Source: Candidatus Competibacteraceae bacterium
Lineage (GTDB): Bacteria > Pseudomonadota > Gammaproteobacteria > Competibacterales > Competibacteraceae
Direction of reading: 5' to 3'
Assembly: GCA_016713505.1 (NCBI GenBank)
Contig: JADJPA010000001.1
Coordinates: 1,997,501-2,061,500, forward strand
Length of the DNA: 64,000 bases
Shown in pieces: positions 62,779 to 64,000 of this stretch. A program made the position numbers and the translations under genes. The first letter of the stretch is position 1. Each line of letters opens with the position of its first letter. The notes under the pieces are model-generated. The model was not told the DNA's origin. It was given only the letters and a program-made list of their open reading frames with translations, and made no database searches.

Positions 62779-63397
62779 GGTTTTTTCTCCGGCGCGACCG
62801 GCGCAAGACCCGCCGCAAACAGGTGGCCATTGAAACGGGCCAGATTTTCCAGGAAGTCGGCGTCCAGCGGGCGCTCCATCTGTTCCTCGAAGATGTCCTT
62901 GAGCAGCATCGGCGTCATGGCAAGACTGACAAACGCCATCCGCACGATGTCCGGGTCGATGGCGGGGGCAATCTGACCCCGATGCTGGAGATCGGCCACC
63001 TTGCGCGCCCCGCGCGTGCGGCCGCGTTCGAGCAGTTGCTGGATAAAGCGGCGACCCGGCCCTTGATTCAAAGCCAGCACTTTGAGAATCAGCCGGGGAA
63101 TTCCGGCCGTTGGCGCATGGTGTCGTAATAGAGCTGAAAGAAGCCGGTGAAACCCGTCACCGAGGACAGCAAAGGCCCATCCAACACCGCCAGCAGCGGG
63201 CTTAGGGTCTCCCGGATCATCTCTTCGTACAGTCCTTCCTTGTTGCCGAAGTAGTAGCGGATCATGGAGACGTTGGCGTTGGCCTGCTGGGCGATCCGCC
63301 GGGTGGTGACGTTGTGATAGTCATCCGCCAGAAAGCAATCCAGCGCGGCTCTGAGCAGCCGCTCACGGACGGAATCAGAGGTTTGTTGGGCGACCAC
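62775..63397 (-). pseudogene. TetR-family regulator split by one frameshift
   Basis: The N-terminal part (GTG at 63397) has a TetR DNA-binding domain, with NVTTRRIAQQANANVSMIRY and FGNKEGLYEEMIRE. It runs to RQRPEFPG and a stop at 63089. The C-terminal ligand domain is in another frame, joining as RLILKVLALNQGPGRRF and ending at 62775 with an ATGA overlap to the methyltransferase. Adding one C to the CCCC run at 63095-63098 restores a normal protein of about 206 residues. This may be a sequencing error or a real loss of repression. Confidence 0.85.
63095..63098 (-). other. frameshift point in the TetR-type gene
   Basis: The minus strand reads GAATTCCCCGGCTGATT. Four C give a stop (EFPG then TGA), whereas five C give EFPRLILKV, which continues into the ligand domain. 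This is a one-base undercount in a homopolymer. Confidence 0.78.
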
Positions 63398-63531
63398 GAT
63401 CAGGGCTTTTCCTTATTGCCGACGACCGTGGCAGAGTAGCATTGCGCAGAGAAAGAATTACAGCGATTTCGTTAATCAAATCGGGGGGATTGATTGATGA
63501 GATCACATTTAATAGTAGAGGTTCCTTATAT

Positions 63532-64000
63532 TCATAGCACCCCATTAAGTTTTATAAATACCCTCTCAAAGCGGCCCAACTCTTCCGGGCTTAGTGATGA
63601 AGCTTTGAGTGCTGGCAAGACCGCTTGGGCAACACGATAGTGATTAAATCCACCATCCTTAAACAGCAAAATATCTTTCTCTTTTAGCCAATGGTTGATC
63701 CGCTCGACTATACGAGGTTGTGCACCAAGTTCGCTGGTTTTCAGCGCTAAGCCCTTCAACTCTTTAACATACACTCTATTAAAGGCGGCAATATATGCGT
63801 CAGTCGGCAGCAAATCCTCGATATCCGCCTCACTCGGCACCGGACTGAGGAATATGGAAAAATCGAGTACGCGCTTTCGCTCAATCAGCTTTTGCCGGAT
63901 CACATCTTCAAGTTTTTGGTGTGGTATGCTCGCACGATTATGCAATACTGCGAGACTAAGTTTATTAGCTCCCAGCAGCGCGATGAATGTAGCCAACTTA
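63532..64000 (-). CDS. C-terminal part of an OLD-like ATPase, cut by the window edge
   Basis: The frame is open to the right edge, so only the last 156 codons or so are seen. The segment KLSLAVLHNRASIPHQKLEDVIRQ-type region, followed by DFSIFLSPVPSEADIEDLLP, resembles the Toprim end of OLD-family and related AAA ATPases. In that family the acidic cluster (EADIEDLL) helps bind metal for nuclease activity. The N-terminal ATPase is outside the window. The DNA is richer in A and T than the rest, which fits an acquired gene. Assignment is moderate. Confidence 0.5.
   Translation of the reverse strand, partial: KLATFIALLGANKLSLAVLHNRASIPHQKLEDVIRQKLIERKRVLDFSIFLSPVPSEADIEDLLPTDAYIAAFNRVYVKELKGLALKTSELGAQPRIVERINHWLKEKDILLFKDGGFNHYRVAQAVLPALKASSLSPEELGRFERVFIKLNGVL

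Overview
The window is about 64 kb of GC-rich chromosome with the gene content of a gammaproteobacterium: tyrS directly upstream of a probable rRNA promoter, erpA, bfr-bfd, a complete Xanthomonas-order type II secretion operon, rfbACD, glmS, ackA and galU. A glycogen locus rich in GH57 and GH13 enzymes would fit a glycogen-accumulating lineage such as Competibacteraceae. That assignment is inference. No phage, insertion sequence, CRISPR array, tRNA or rRNA body is visible, and no gap between genes exceeds 300 bases.

Layout. (1) 1-3.8 kb: housekeeping genes tyrS, erpA, argC and a TlpA-like thioredoxin. A strong stable-RNA-type promoter (38-65, minus strand) fires off the left edge. (2) 3.9-9.6 kb: a minus-strand glucan operon, GH13 (GlgE-like core) > glgA (one frameshift) > GH57 > GH57. 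(3) 9.8-10.6 kb: bacterioferritin and its ferredoxin. (4) 10.7-40 kb: a large surface-glycan region. It has a plus-strand GT2-DUF2304-GT4 set, a six-gene minus-strand operon (two GT2s, a methyltransferase, an epimerase, two membrane proteins), a plus-strand GT2-WbsX fusion plus GT4 pair, and a long minus-strand operon. That operon runs: TPR/SPINDLY glycosyltransferase, Wzm, Wzt, two O-methyltransferases, a GT2-GT4 fusion, a coiled-coil protein, a YbhN-type membrane protein, HAD-UbiA, DprE1-like, DprE2-like, a methyltransferase and an AftB-like GT-C. (5) 40-44 kb: exported proteins (PpiC-type isomerase, a small periplasmic protein, a VCBS protein, and a 342-residue secreted protein with its own promoter and terminator). 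(6) 44.3-54.9 kb: type II secretion genes in transcription order E-F-G-H-I-J-K-L-M-N-D. (7) 54.9-61.5 kb: rfbD, rfbC, rfbA, glmS, ackA and galU, which supply sugar nucleotides. (8) 61.7-64 kb: a methyltransferase coupled to a frameshifted TetR regulator, and a truncated OLD-like ATPase at the right edge.

How the genes fit together. galU, glmS and rfbACD make UDP-glucose, glucosamine-6-phosphate and most of dTDP-rhamnose for the glycosyltransferases. Wzm/Wzt would export a finished polymer, and the tandem methyltransferases may decorate or cap it. The most interesting part is 23.9-30.8 kb. The HAD-UbiA fusion, DprE1-like oxidase and DprE2-like reductase are the enzymes expected to make a polyprenyl-phosphate D-arabinofuranose donor. 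A candidate flippase and a candidate GT-C arabinosyltransferase lie in the same operon. This would be a self-contained D-arabinose glycan pathway in a Gram-negative organism, next to an ABC-exported glycan and a protein O-glycosyltransferase.

Both frameshifts (glgA and the tetR-type gene) look like one missing C in a short C run, so base-calling error is as likely as true gene loss.
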